A stretch of DNA of 34,748 nt from Flavobacteriaceae bacterium UBA2765 (GTDB lineage: Bacteria > Bacteroidota > Bacteroidia > Flavobacteriales > Flavobacteriaceae). Positions 1 to 9,804 of this stretch are shown piece after piece (the first letter of the stretch is position 1; every line of letters starts with the position of its first letter). The notes beneath the pieces were generated by a model that searched no databases, was not told the origin of the DNA, and worked only from the letters and a program-made list of their open reading frames with translations. The translations under genes and the position numbers were made by a program. Location of the stretch: the NCBI GenBank assembly GCA_002352665.1, contig DEIV01000123.1, forward strand, positions 7,028 through 41,775, given 5' to 3'.

Positions 1-2611
1 TAGACTATATTACCCCAGCGATTAAATATCTTTAATTCGAAATTAGGAAACATATTTACCAATCCGGGAATCTCAAATACGTCGTTTACGCCATCACCAT
101 CTGGTGTAAAAAGAGTAGGGACTACTATTTTACATGGATCAGCATCTAGATAATCTACAGTACCATCTTCATCACAATCGTCATTGGTTAAATTACCATC
201 ACCGTTTCCATCTTCATCAATTGTAAGAATTTCATCACCGTCATCATCTGTATCAAAATAATCGGGTATATCATCATTATCAGTATCTAAATCATCTTCA
301 TCACCATTAGAAACACTGTCATTATCACAATCTAATACATTCCATACTTCAGTCGGATCTAACGTTCTACTATCAGGATTAAAGTTGCATGGTTCATTAG
401 GATCAGTTCCATCGGTAACTTCCTGGTTATCCGTTACACCATCTCCATCAGAATCAGGATCTATAACCGAAATTGTAATTGTAGCTATATCACATACAGT
501 TGGATCTACGGCTGTATTACAAACTTGATACTCAATTGTTACAGTTGTTTCAATTTCAGCATCTAGTGGTGTATAAGTAATCTCTCCTGTTGTAGCATCA
601 AAACTTACAGTGCCTGCCGCCGTACCTCCTGTTTGGGTAATGCTCGTATTGGCTCCCGCTAAGAAATCATCATTCGTTAATATATTGAATGTAGTTGGAC
701 TACCAAATGCAGCTGTAAAAGCATCGTCTAATGCGGTTGGTACTAATGGGTTTGGATCCGTGCTATTTGGATTGCCATCTTGATCACAGTCCGCTGCATC
801 CCATACTGAACTTGGGGTAGCTGTTTGACTTGCAACTACCAAACTACACATATCTTGTGGGTCTGTAGCATCCGTTACTTCTGTTCCATTGATCACGCCA
901 TCACCATCACAATCTAAAGCATTCCATGCTCCTGTTACATCTGCGATAACCTGACTGGCTGCATTATAACTACATCCGTCATTTGGATCTGTACCGTCTG
1001 TGGACTCTTGCCCATTGGGTACACCATCGCCATCATCATCTGCATCAGTAACCGTTATGGTTATTGTTGCTGTTTCACAAACATCAGGGTTTACTGCTAT
1101 ATTACAAACTGTATAATCTACAGTTACCGTTCCTCCTGCTGTAGCTTCTGCTGCTGTTGGGGCATAACTCATCTCGCCTGTTGTTGCATCAAAACTTACA
1201 GTGCCTGCCGCCGTACCGCCTGCTTGGGTAATACTGGTATTGGCTCCTGCTAAGAAATCATCATTCGTTAAAATATTGAATGTAGTTGGACCACCAAATG
1301 AAGCTGTAAAAGCATCATCTACTGCGGTTGGTGCTAATGGATTTGGATCCGTGCTATTTGGATTGCCATCTTGATCACAGTCTGCTGCATCCCATGCTGC
1401 ACTAGGTGTTTCTGTTTGACTTGCTATGACCAAACTACACATATCTAGTGGGTCTGTACTATCTGTAATCTCTGTGCCATTGATCACACCATCACCATCA
1501 CAATCTAAAACATTCCATGCTCCTGTTACATTTGTGATGACCTGACTTGCTATTGCGTAATCACATCCATCTGTTGGATCAGTACCGTCTGTGGACTCTT
1601 GTCCGTTGGGTACGCCATCACCATCATCATCTGCATCGGTTACCGTTATCGTTACCGTTGCCGTTTCACAAACATCTGGGTCTGGTGTTGTATTACATAC
1701 AGTGTATGTAACTGTAACTGTTCCGCCAGCTACTGCTTCCGCTGCTGTTGGTGTATAACTTATCTCTCCTGTTGTAGGATCAAAACTTACAGTTCCAGTT
1801 GCCGTACCGCCTGCTTGGGTAATACTTGTATTGGCTCCTGTTAAGAAATCATCATTTGCTAAGATATTGAATGTAGTTGGACTACCAAATGCAGCTGTAA
1901 AAGCATCATCTACTGCGGTTGGTACTAATGGATTTGGATCCGAACTATTTGAATTGCCATCTTGATCACAGTCTGCTGCATCCCATGCTGAACTTGGGGT
2001 AGCAGTTTGACTTGCAACTACCAAACTACACATATCTAGTGGGTCTGTACTATCTGTAATCTCTGTGCCATTGATTACACCATCACCATCACAATCGGCT
2101 GTGTTCCATGTTGCTGTTACATTCGCTAAATTCTGACTGGCAACATTATAACTACAGGTATCATTTGGATCTGTGCTATCTAAAGTTTCCTGACCATCTG
2201 TTACGCCATCACCATCCGTATCAATTAGATCTGTAATGGTTATCGTTACTGTTGCTGTATCACATACATCAGGGTCTGGTGTTGTATTACATACAGTATA
2301 TGTAACTGTAACTGTTCCGCCAGCTACTGCTTCCGCTGCTGTTGGTGTATAACTTATCTCTCCTGTTGTAGCATTAAAACTTACTGTTCCTGCCGCCGTA
2401 CCTCCTGTTTGGGTAATACTTGTATTGGCTCCTGCTAAGAAATCGTCATTGGCTAAAATATTGAATGTGCTTGGCCCTCCGAATGGTGCAGTAAAGGCAT
2501 CATCTACTGTGGTTGGTACTAATGGATCTGGATCCGTGTTATTTGGATTACCATCTTGATCACAATCGGCTGCATTCCATGCTGAACTTGGGCTAACTGT
2601 TTGACTTGCTA
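1..2611 (-). pseudogene. Giant surface protein, C-terminal part with type B T9SS sorting domain, partial at left edge
   Basis: Downstream of the frameshift the minus strand stays open to position 1 in the frame whose codons start at positions equal to 2 modulo 3; I checked this at 2222, 1637, 101 and 59. It encodes four more Ig-like units (beginning near 2509, 1915, 1324 and 733) with TSP3 linkers, then an acidic TSP3 block. It then reads FTPDGDGVNDVFEIPG and FELKIFNRWGNIV, the hallmark of the gliding-motility/type B sorting domain (TIGR04131 family). By family knowledge this domain directs export through the type IX secretion system and attachment to the surface. Probably only a few tens of residues lie beyond the edge. 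Together with the upstream part the gene would encode more than 1,719 residues. I call it a pseudogene fragment because it has no start of its own and joins only if two extra bases (near 2612 and 2647) are removed. A sequencing or assembly error in the repeats would make it one intact gene. Confidence 0.75.
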
Positions 2612-3860
2612 CTGACCAAACTACACATATCTTGTGGATCTGTAGCTATCTGTTATCTCTGTACCATTGATTACACCATCACCATCACAATCGGCTGCGT
2701 TCCATACTGCCGTTACATTTGCTATATTCTGACTGGCTACATTATAACTACAGGTATCATTTGGATCTGTGCTATCTAAAGTTTCCTGACCACCTGTTAC
2801 ACCATCACCATCCGTATCAATTAGATCTGTAATGGTTATCGTTACTGTTGCTGTATCACATACATCAGGGTCTGGTGTTGTATTACATACAGTGTATATA
2901 ACTGTAACTGTTCCGCCAGCTACTGCTTCCGCTGCTGTTGGTGTATAACTTATCTCTCCTGTTGTAGGATCAAAACTTACAGTTCCAGTTGCCGTACCGC
3001 CTGCTTGGGTAATACTTGTATTGGCTCCTGCTAAGAAGTCATCATTCGTTAATATATTGAATGTGGTTGGGCTACCGAATGCAGCTGTAAAAGCATCGTC
3101 TACTGCGATTGGTACTAATGGATTTGGATCCGTACTATTTGGATTGCCATCTTGATCACAATCGGCTGCATTCCATGCTGAACTTGGGGTAGCTGTTTGA
3201 CTTGCTATGACCAAACTACACATATCTAGTGGGTCTGTACTATCTGTAATCTCTGTGCCATTGATTACACCATCACCATCACAATCTAATGCATTCCATG
3301 CTCCTGTTACGCTTGCAACTACTTGGTTTACCGACACATAATCACAGGGTGCATTTGGATCTGAACCATCCGTTACTTCTGTACCATTTATCACACCATC
3401 ACCATCACAATCGGCTGTGTTCCATGTTGCTGTTACATTCGCTAAATTCTGACTGGCAACATTATAACTACAAGTATCATTTGGATCTGTGCTATCTAAA
3501 GTTTCCTGACCATCTGTTACGCCATCACCATCCGTATCAATTAGATCTGTAATGGTTATCGTTACTGTTGCTGTATCACATACATCAGGGTCTGGTGTTG
3601 TATTACATACATTGTATGTAACTGTTACTGTTCCGCCAGCTACTGCTTCTGCTGCTGTTGGGGTATAACTTATCTCTCCTGTTGTAGCATTAAAACTTAC
3701 AGTGCCTGCCGCCGTACCTCCTGTTTGGGTAATGCTCGTATTGGCTCCTGCTAAGAAGTCATCATTCGTTAATATATTGAATGTGGTTGGACTACCAAAT
3801 GCAGCTGTAAAAGCATCGTCTACTGCGGTTGGTACTAATGGATTTGGATCCGTGCTATCT
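560..3860 (-). repeat. Six tandem coding repeats of about 591-720 bp
   Basis: A landmark at the start of each Ig-like unit (the codons for TAVDDAF) recurs with its GCGGTT-type anchor at about 3825, 3105, 2509, 1915, 1324 and 733. The periods are therefore 720, 596, 594, 591 and 591 bp. The 720-bp unit contains one extra 42-residue TSP3 segment. The 596-bp unit is the 594-bp unit plus the two frame-breaking bases. Long stretches are almost identical between units at the DNA level, for example around 2160-2420, 2760-3020 and 3480-3760. Such repeats are expected to exchange sequence by recombination and to be difficult to assemble from short reads. Confidence 0.9.
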
Positions 3861-5161
3861 GGATTGCCATCATTATCATCATCTGTATCACAAAAATCAC
3901 TGTTTCCGTCATTATCAGTATCAAAAACTTCTAAATAATCTTCTGTTCCGTTTGTTGGGGCATTGTCTACTGGAGCAATATAACTAGCTCCTATTACTCT
4001 TCCTTGTGGGTCTACTTGTCCCGCTCCAACTATACCTCCATACGTTCCGTCACCATTAGTATCTGTATTTAAAATTCCATATGCTTCGTCAGCATCAGAA
4101 CATCCATCTCCATCTGAATCTTTGTCTAAATGATTTGGTATGGAATCGGCATCAGCACTTGCTTCATAAATATCTGGCACACCATCTGCATCTGCATCTG
4201 TATAATCTGTAGTACTGCCATCTGCATTTGTAATATATGTTGCATGTTGCCCTGAATTATCTACAGTATCTAAATAATTTGGTAAGCCATCTCCATCATG
4301 GTCTCCGTTTGGATCATTTCCATTGGTTTCAACAACATCTAAAATACCATCATTATCATCATCTAAATCTAAATCGTCTGTTATTCCATCACCATCTGAA
4401 TCTCCTAAACATACGGCATATAATGGCGTTCCAATAGGAAAATCATTATCATTCATGTCAAAAACTTTCAGAAAACCATTGTTAGCGTAATTGTCAAATT
4501 CAATTGATGACACATCATTAAACTCATACATTACTCTACTAGTTGGTCCATTACTTTCTCTTTGAGTACCTACTGCATTTAAATCTGGAGGAACATTATC
4601 GACCACTAAATGTGTAGGGATTGCAGTAGCTGTAAAACGAACATTTGCACCACAATCTGTGGCTAAAGCCTCATTATTTGGTCCATCAATATCATTGATA
4701 ACAAATCTAAAATCGCTAACAGGAATTGGCGTTACACCATCAGCTTGTAAAAACAAAAAACGAATTCTACTTAAATTATTTGGAATACCAGAAGTTGCTG
4801 AACTCACCCTGTACATAATATTATCACCTGTTATAGTGAATCTACCATCAGCAGGTCCAGTTAATCTTTCAGCTCTTATAAAAGCCAAAGATGCAATCGT
4901 AGGCGATGAAACTGCAAATAGTGCATTATTTGTATTACTGCCTGTAACCACAGAATTAACAGTTACCAACTCAAAATTTTGAGCATTGACTTGATTAGTA
5001 CTAAAAAAACCTAAACCAAATACTAAAAATAATGTTAGTAACGTTTTATAGCTGTAAAATTGGCTAAATTTTAGCTGTTGTTTTCTATTAAAAAGTTTAT
5101 CTTTGCAATTGCCTTTTTTTATATAAAAGGTAGCTGCAATTGTTACAAAAAAATTTGTCAT
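2621..5161 (-). CDS. Giant surface protein, N-terminal part (TSP3 and Ig-like repeats), frame broken at its 3' end
   Basis: This 846-residue open frame is the first half of a T9SS-exported, probably cell-surface adhesin. A hydrophobic export signal ending in VNAQ lies at about residues 42-61, behind an unusually long N-terminal extension; 5161 is the only in-frame ATG. A globular region (about 62-250) follows. Thrombospondin type 3 calcium-binding repeats of the D-x-D-x-D-G kind fill about 250-440. From about residue 446 there are two copies of an Ig-like domain beginning VDDAFTAAFG, joined by TSP3 linkers (CDGDGVINGTE). The frame ends abnormally after EITD, giving SYRSTRYV and a stop. The sister repeats read STDPLDM or ATDPQDM there, so the end is a frameshift and the gene continues in another frame to the left window edge. 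If the shift is real, the product loses its sorting domain and would not be surface-anchored. Similarity to TSP3/Ig adhesins is clear; ligand and role are unknown. Confidence 0.85.
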   Translation of the reverse strand: MTNFFVTIAATFYIKKGNCKDKLFNRKQQLKFSQFYSYKTLLTLFLVFGLGFFSTNQVNAQNFELVTVNSVVTGSNTNNALFAVSSPTIASLAFIRAERLTGPADGRFTITGDNIMYRVSSATSGIPNNLSRIRFLFLQADGVTPIPVSDFRFVINDIDGPNNEALATDCGANVRFTATAIPTHLVVDNVPPDLNAVGTQRESNGPTSRVMYEFNDVSSIEFDNYANNGFLKVFDMNDNDFPIGTPLYAVCLGDSDGDGITDDLDLDDDNDGILDVVETNGNDPNGDHDGDGLPNYLDTVDNSGQHATYITNADGSTTDYTDADADGVPDIYEASADADSIPNHLDKDSDGDGCSDADEAYGILNTDTNGDGTYGGIVGAGQVDPQGRVIGASYIAPVDNAPTNGTEDYLEVFDTDNDGNSDFCDTDDDNDGNPDSTDPNPLVPTAVDDAFTAAFGSPTTFNILTNDDFLAGANTSITQTGGTAAGTVSFNATTGEISYTPTAAEAVAGGTVTVTYNVCNTTPDPDVCDTATVTITITDLIDTDGDGVTDGQETLDSTDPNDTCSYNVASQNLANVTATWNTADCDGDGVINGTEVTDGSDPNAPCDYVSVNQVVASVTGAWNALDCDGDGVINGTEITDSTDPLDMCSLVIASQTATPSSAWNAADCDQDGNPNSTDPNPLVPIAVDDAFTAAFGSPTTFNILTNDDFLAGANTSITQAGGTATGTVSFDPTTGEISYTPTAAEAVAGGTVTVIYTVCNTTPDPDVCDTATVTITITDLIDTDGDGVTGGQETLDSTDPNDTCSYNVASQNIANVTAVWNAADCDGDGVINGTEITDSYRSTRYV

Positions 5162-5712
5162 GTTAATTGATTTTTACTTGTAATTATTAGTTAATTATGA
5201 TGCTGCCCCGGTTATAGTAATGCTCTCAAACGTTTGCTATAACTTGGGGTTTTTTTATATTTTTATTTTTAATTCATTTTAATGGTATTTAGTTATATAT
5301 TATAAAACCTTTTTAATTCTTTTGATTAAAAATGGCAATTAGAATGAAATTAATATGAACGAAATAACATCTTATACAAGATGATCTTAAAAAAGAAATG
5401 AAAAAATATATGTAGATTTTGATTTCATAAATTTAGCGACATAGCAATTTAATTCCAAAACAAATTTAGAATAAAAGCCATAAAAATGTTAAAAATGTTA
5501 ACAAATATCTACATATGTTAATAAGTGCTATTTGGTAACATTTGTAACATAACCCTCACTAAATCAATATACTTATAGGATTTTTGAATTTTTCCTTCAT
5601 TAATTTAACATACTACATTAGAATTAAATTATACCTAAGAGAAATCATTTAGCAATCAATAATTCAAGAGCTAATAATATTATATTAAATTAGCCACTTA
5701 TAAATTATAGTA
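5162..5712. other. Divergent intergenic region between the surface protein and the nuclease operon
   Basis: This 551-bp stretch is very AT-rich and holds the 5' regions of two divergently transcribed genes. I see no convincing ORF and no exact TAnnTTTG box at a sensible distance from either start. The one clear structure is the hairpin with a T tract at 5206-5256, described separately. Confidence 0.6.
5206..5256 (+). terminator. Terminator-like hairpin in the leader of the surface-protein gene
   Basis: CCCC (5206-5209) and GTTATAG (5211-5217) pair with CTATAAC (5237-5243) and GGGG (5246-5249), with a small internal bulge, and seven T follow directly. The loop contains the palindrome CAAACGTTTG. 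The shape is that of an intrinsic terminator on the plus strand, yet no plus-strand gene lies upstream, only the antisense of the surface protein. On the minus strand the same stem would lie in the 5' leader, about 45-90 bases before the ATG. Confidence 0.45.
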
Positions 5713-6957
5713 GTGAAGAAAGTAATTTTTACATATTTATTTTTTATTGGTCTTTTAGGCACTCTAAACGCACAAGAAACCATTAACGCCATGTTCTATA
5801 ATTTATTAGAATTTCCGGAAGCACCTCCTACCAATAGGGCTGAAATTTTAAAAATTATCGTACAAGATTATCAACCTGATCTTTTTATGGTCTGCGAATT
5901 AGAATCTGAAGAGGGAGCCAATATCATTTTAAATACATCACTGCAAACTGCTGATAATCGCTATTTAAAAGCCAACTTTGTCACTAACCAATCTAACACG
6001 CAAACAGATTTACAACAAATGGTTTTTTATAATTCTAAAAAATTAATTTTAGAAAGTCAAGACCTGATCAATACTGGTATTAGAGATATCAACCATTATG
6101 TTTTTAAATTAAATACTATTTCAGTCACGACAAGTCCTATATATTTAGATGTTTTTGTGGCACATTTAAAATCCAGTCAAGGGTCTAATAACGAGCAAAT
6201 CAGACTAGATATGGTTTTGGATTTTACCAGTACTTTAGTGAGTATTCCATCTGATCATTTTGTAATGTTTGGAGGAGATTTTAATCTTTATACGGCTCAA
6301 GAAGATGCCTATCAAGAATTATTAGACCCAACTAATGCTATTGTTTTTAAAGATCCGATCAATAGACCCGGAGGTTGGCATACAAACTTGACTTTTCAAG
6401 ATATACATACCCAATCCAGCAGAAGTTCTAATGTTGATTTTGATGGATTTGGTGCAGGCGGCGGTTTAGACGATAGATTCGATTTTATTTTACTTTCCGA
6501 AAATTTAGAAAATAATAGCAACTTAAAATATGTAGCTAACACCTACAAGTCTTATGGAAATAATGGGAATTGTTATAATAAAAGCATCAATGATCCTTCT
6601 TGTAATGGTACTGAGTTTAGTCAACCCATTAGAGAAGCTCTCTACAATATGAGTGACCATTTACCGGTAGTATTACAATTACAAACTGATCAAACATTAA
6701 GTATTAATGATACTTATCTTTCAAAAAACGTTCTACAGATTAAAAATGGCAACTTAATCTCAGATGTTATTGTATTAGAAATTGACAATAACATCTTAGG
6801 AAGTCAAATTGATATTCATAATACAATTGGACAAAGTGTTAAATCTATTATTTTAGATAAAAATATCAATACCATAGACGCAACTTTTTTAACATCCGGC
6901 ATCTATTATATTAAGCTTCAAAACTCAACCACAACTTTAAAATTTATAAAATTATAA
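5713..6957 (+). CDS. Secreted endonuclease/exonuclease/phosphatase-family protein with T9SS type A sorting domain
   Basis: The 414-residue product starts with a signal peptide (about 1-20, ending LNAQ). An EEP-fold domain (DNase I, sphingomyelinase and phosphatase superfamily) follows. The visible signature residues are the acidic CELE near residue 57, GGDFN with D189 and N191, and SDHLPV with D315 and H316. The last 80 or so residues, containing IDIHNTIGQ and SGIYYIKLQ and ending KFIKL, look like a type A T9SS sorting domain. The enzyme is therefore likely exported and surface-bound or released. Substrate (DNA, lipid or phosphoester) cannot be told from sequence. The start is GTG: an in-frame TAA lies 12 bases upstream and no ATG precedes the signal peptide. 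The next gene starts 6 bp after the stop, so the two form an operon. Confidence 0.85.
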   Translation: MKKVIFTYLFFIGLLGTLNAQETINAMFYNLLEFPEAPPTNRAEILKIIVQDYQPDLFMVCELESEEGANIILNTSLQTADNRYLKANFVTNQSNTQTDLQQMVFYNSKKLILESQDLINTGIRDINHYVFKLNTISVTTSPIYLDVFVAHLKSSQGSNNEQIRLDMVLDFTSTLVSIPSDHFVMFGGDFNLYTAQEDAYQELLDPTNAIVFKDPINRPGGWHTNLTFQDIHTQSSRSSNVDFDGFGAGGGLDDRFDFILLSENLENNSNLKYVANTYKSYGNNGNCYNKSINDPSCNGTEFSQPIREALYNMSDHLPVVLQLQTDQTLSINDTYLSKNVLQIKNGNLISDVIVLEIDNNILGSQIDIHNTIGQSVKSIILDKNINTIDATFLTSGIYYIKLQNSTTTLKFIKL

Positions 6958-6963
6958 GTTAAC

Positions 6964-9762
6964 ATGACTAAATACGCTGTGGTTTTATGTTTCTTTTATG
7001 CACTTGTTTGTCAATCTCAACACAACTTGATATATATTGATGCCAAACTTGATTATAAGCATAACGAGTTACAAATTCAACAAAAAATTATTTATCATAA
7101 CCGTTCTGGTAAAAAACTGGACACCTTATATTTTCATAATTGGCCTGAAGCCTATACCAATAGAAGAACACCTTTATCAAAAAGACTAATAGAAGATTAC
7201 AACAAGAACTTATATTTTGCCAAATCAGAATTTAGAGGAGGCTCAATAATCAAAAGTATTTCTAGTAATTTTATACTAACTAAATGGTCTATTCATAAAA
7301 ATACTCCTGATATTATTAGTGTTATTTTAAACAAACCTTTACCTGCCAAAGACTCTACCATTATATCATTAACTTATATTACCAAAATACCTGCAAGCAA
7401 TTTTACACATTATGGTAAAAACAACAACACCTATAATTTAAGGTTTTGGTATATAACACCTGCTGTTTACCAAAAGAAATGGCAACTGATGAGTAATTTA
7501 AATATGGATGATCTTTATGAGGAGCCTTCAGCATACAATATTAAAATTACAGTGCCTCAAGGTATGCATATCAATACCGATCTAGAACTCAAAAAGATTG
7601 TTAAACCACCTTTCAGTGAATATCATCTGACCGGAAAAAACAGAGTAGATATTGAGGTAAATTTAAATGTTATTGATGATTTTAAAACCTTTAAAACTGT
7701 ACCAAAAGTACTTACTAACCTTAATGGAACAAGTTTAAGTCATGAGTTAAAGACCAACATTATTAATAGGGAATTGGCCTTTATTGAAAAGCATTTGGGT
7801 AAATATCCTTTTGAAAAATTATTAGTAAATAGGATCAGCTATGATAAAAATCCGATTTACGGATTAAATCAATTGCCTAAAATATTCAATCCTTTTACCG
7901 GAGCGTTTGAATGGGATATAAAAATGTTTAAAGCATTAACAAGAAATTATTTAGAAAATACAATAATTACCAATAGAAGAAAAGATGCTTGGATTATTGA
8001 TGGAATACAAAATTTTTTAATGATTAAATATGTAGAACAATACTACCCTGAAGTGAAAGCCATGGGCAATATTTCTAAAATTTGGGGTGTAAGAAGTTTT
8101 TCTATTGCACAGTTAAATTTTAATGAAAAATACCCCTTTGTATATCAATTTGCTGCCCGAAAAAATTATGATCAGGCATTAACAACTCAAGCGGACTCAC
8201 TTTCCAATTTTAACAGAAAAATAGTAAACAAATATAAGGCCGGATTAGGATTGCAATATTTAGATGAATATTTAAATGATAGTATTGTTTATTCGAGTAT
8301 TCAGCAATTCTATAAAAAAAGTTTATTCAATACAACATCAAGCCATCTTTTTAAAAATATTATTTCTCAAAAAACAAATAAAGATCTCAAGTGGTTTTTT
8401 GGAGATTATATTCAATCCAAAAAGAAGATTGATTATACCATAAAAAAAGTAAGACAAACTGATGATTCTATTCAAGTTACTATAAAGAATAGAAGGAATT
8501 TTACTGCACCAATTGCATTATATGGCGTTAAGAAAAAAGAAATAATATTTAGAAAATGGCTTCCAAATATAGACTCAGTTGCTACCATAAATATTGCTAA
8601 AGGAGATTTTGATAGGCTTTCATTAAATTACGAATATTTATACCCTGAATTAAACCTACGTGATAATTGGAAAAACTTAAAAGGTTTATTTAACAAACCT
8701 TTACAGTTTCGTTTTTTGAAAGATGTAGAAAACCCTTACTACAGTCAGGTATTCTACAATTTATATACCAGTTATAATTTTTATGATGGTGTATTAATTG
8801 GCCCTAGAATTTATAATGAGGCTTTATTTAAAAAGAAATGGTTATTTAAAGTTACGCCAACATATGGTACGAACAGTAAAAAAATGACCGGTTCATTTTC
8901 ATTTATTTATCAACATTTACCTGAAGATGGTCCTATTTATAGATTTGTCACTGGAATTGCAGGAAGCAACTTTCATTATGCTAAAAATTTAAGGTACAAA
9001 CGATTATCTCCTTTTATAGGTGTTTCATTTAAAAGAAAAAGTTTAAGAGATGTTGGTGGCAAAGCATTAACGGCCAGATATGTAATTGTAGACAGAGAAA
9101 CAGCAATCAATACGCCACCATTAGAATCAGATCAGTATAACTTATTGAACATTAGATATGCATTTAGCAAGCCTGATATTATTCAAGATTTACGTTATAA
9201 TTTCGATTTTCAATTGACCAATAAATTTAGCAAACTAGCCTTAGATTTTAGATATAGAAAATTAACCGATGCCCATAGACAATATGATTTTAGGCTATAT
9301 TTAGGTTCCTTTTTATTCAATAAAACCGATAGTGATTTTTTTAGTTTTTCTCTAGACAGACCTTCCGATTATTTATTTGATTATGATTTTTTAGGTCGAT
9401 CAGAACAATCTGGATTCTTAAGTCAACAAATTATAATAGCCGAAGGAGGATTCAAATCAATGTTTGAAAATCCATATGCCAATCAATGGATGTTTACTAC
9501 AAATAATAGCATGAGTATTTGGCGTTGGATAGAAGCCTATGCAGATGCGGGTTTCTATAAGAATAAAAATCTTAATCCCGTTTTTAAATACGATAGTGGT
9601 ATTAGATTAAATTTTGTACACAATTATTTTGAGGTGTATTTCCCTATCCAATCTAGCTTGGGTTTTGAACCTAATTTACCCGATTACATGTCTAAAATAA
9701 GGTTTGTCCTTACCGTTCAACCTGAGAGAATTATAGGATTGATAAGGCGAGGGTTTTTTTAA
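6964..9762 (+). CDS. M1-like (gluzincin) protein lacking zinc ligands, with C-terminal outer-membrane-barrel-like region
   Basis: This 932-residue protein has a signal peptide (about 1-18, ending CQSQ) and an N-terminal half resembling M1 aminopeptidases. The M1 landmarks are present in position but altered. GLNQL (300-304) stands where GxMEN is expected. KALTR (323-327) replaces HExxH. WIIDG (343-347) replaces the WLNEG type, so D346 falls exactly 19 residues after R327, where the third zinc ligand (Glu) belongs. All three ligands are gone, so peptidase activity is unlikely. From about residue 560 the sequence becomes rich in alternating aromatic and polar strands and ends in Phe, as in outer-membrane barrels. 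I infer a periplasmic pseudoprotease domain fused to a barrel. It is probably co-transcribed with the secreted nuclease (6-bp gap). Exact role unknown. Confidence 0.75.
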   Translation: MTKYAVVLCFFYALVCQSQHNLIYIDAKLDYKHNELQIQQKIIYHNRSGKKLDTLYFHNWPEAYTNRRTPLSKRLIEDYNKNLYFAKSEFRGGSIIKSISSNFILTKWSIHKNTPDIISVILNKPLPAKDSTIISLTYITKIPASNFTHYGKNNNTYNLRFWYITPAVYQKKWQLMSNLNMDDLYEEPSAYNIKITVPQGMHINTDLELKKIVKPPFSEYHLTGKNRVDIEVNLNVIDDFKTFKTVPKVLTNLNGTSLSHELKTNIINRELAFIEKHLGKYPFEKLLVNRISYDKNPIYGLNQLPKIFNPFTGAFEWDIKMFKALTRNYLENTIITNRRKDAWIIDGIQNFLMIKYVEQYYPEVKAMGNISKIWGVRSFSIAQLNFNEKYPFVYQFAARKNYDQALTTQADSLSNFNRKIVNKYKAGLGLQYLDEYLNDSIVYSSIQQFYKKSLFNTTSSHLFKNIISQKTNKDLKWFFGDYIQSKKKIDYTIKKVRQTDDSIQVTIKNRRNFTAPIALYGVKKKEIIFRKWLPNIDSVATINIAKGDFDRLSLNYEYLYPELNLRDNWKNLKGLFNKPLQFRFLKDVENPYYSQVFYNLYTSYNFYDGVLIGPRIYNEALFKKKWLFKVTPTYGTNSKKMTGSFSFIYQHLPEDGPIYRFVTGIAGSNFHYAKNLRYKRLSPFIGVSFKRKSLRDVGGKALTARYVIVDRETAINTPPLESDQYNLLNIRYAFSKPDIIQDLRYNFDFQLTNKFSKLALDFRYRKLTDAHRQYDFRLYLGSFLFNKTDSDFFSFSLDRPSDYLFDYDFLGRSEQSGFLSQQIIIAEGGFKSMFENPYANQWMFTTNNSMSIWRWIEAYADAGFYKNKNLNPVFKYDSGIRLNFVHNYFEVYFPIQSSLGFEPNLPDYMSKIRFVLTVQPERIIGLIRRGFF

Positions 9763-9783
9763 TTGTCTGCTCAAGGTATATTA

Positions 9784-9804
9784 TTTATTGTTTATTGTTT
9801 ATTG
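9784..9804 (+). repeat. Three tandem copies of the heptamer TTTATTG
   Basis: Three exact, contiguous 7-bp copies occupy 9784-9790, 9791-9797 and 9798-9804, shortly after the stop of the M1-like gene. It is a simple sequence repeat without an obvious function. Confidence 0.85.

Noticed and set aside
560..3860. Regularly spaced repeats resembling a CRISPR array
   Set aside because: The period is about 590 bp, the repeats are protein-coding throughout, and there are no short unique spacers or cas genes.
1008..4982. Several plus-strand ORFs (66-107 codons) opposite the surface-protein gene
   Set aside because: They recur with each repeat unit, are rich in Cys/Ile/Tyr or His/Leu runs typical of antisense frames, and the minus strand is clearly coding.
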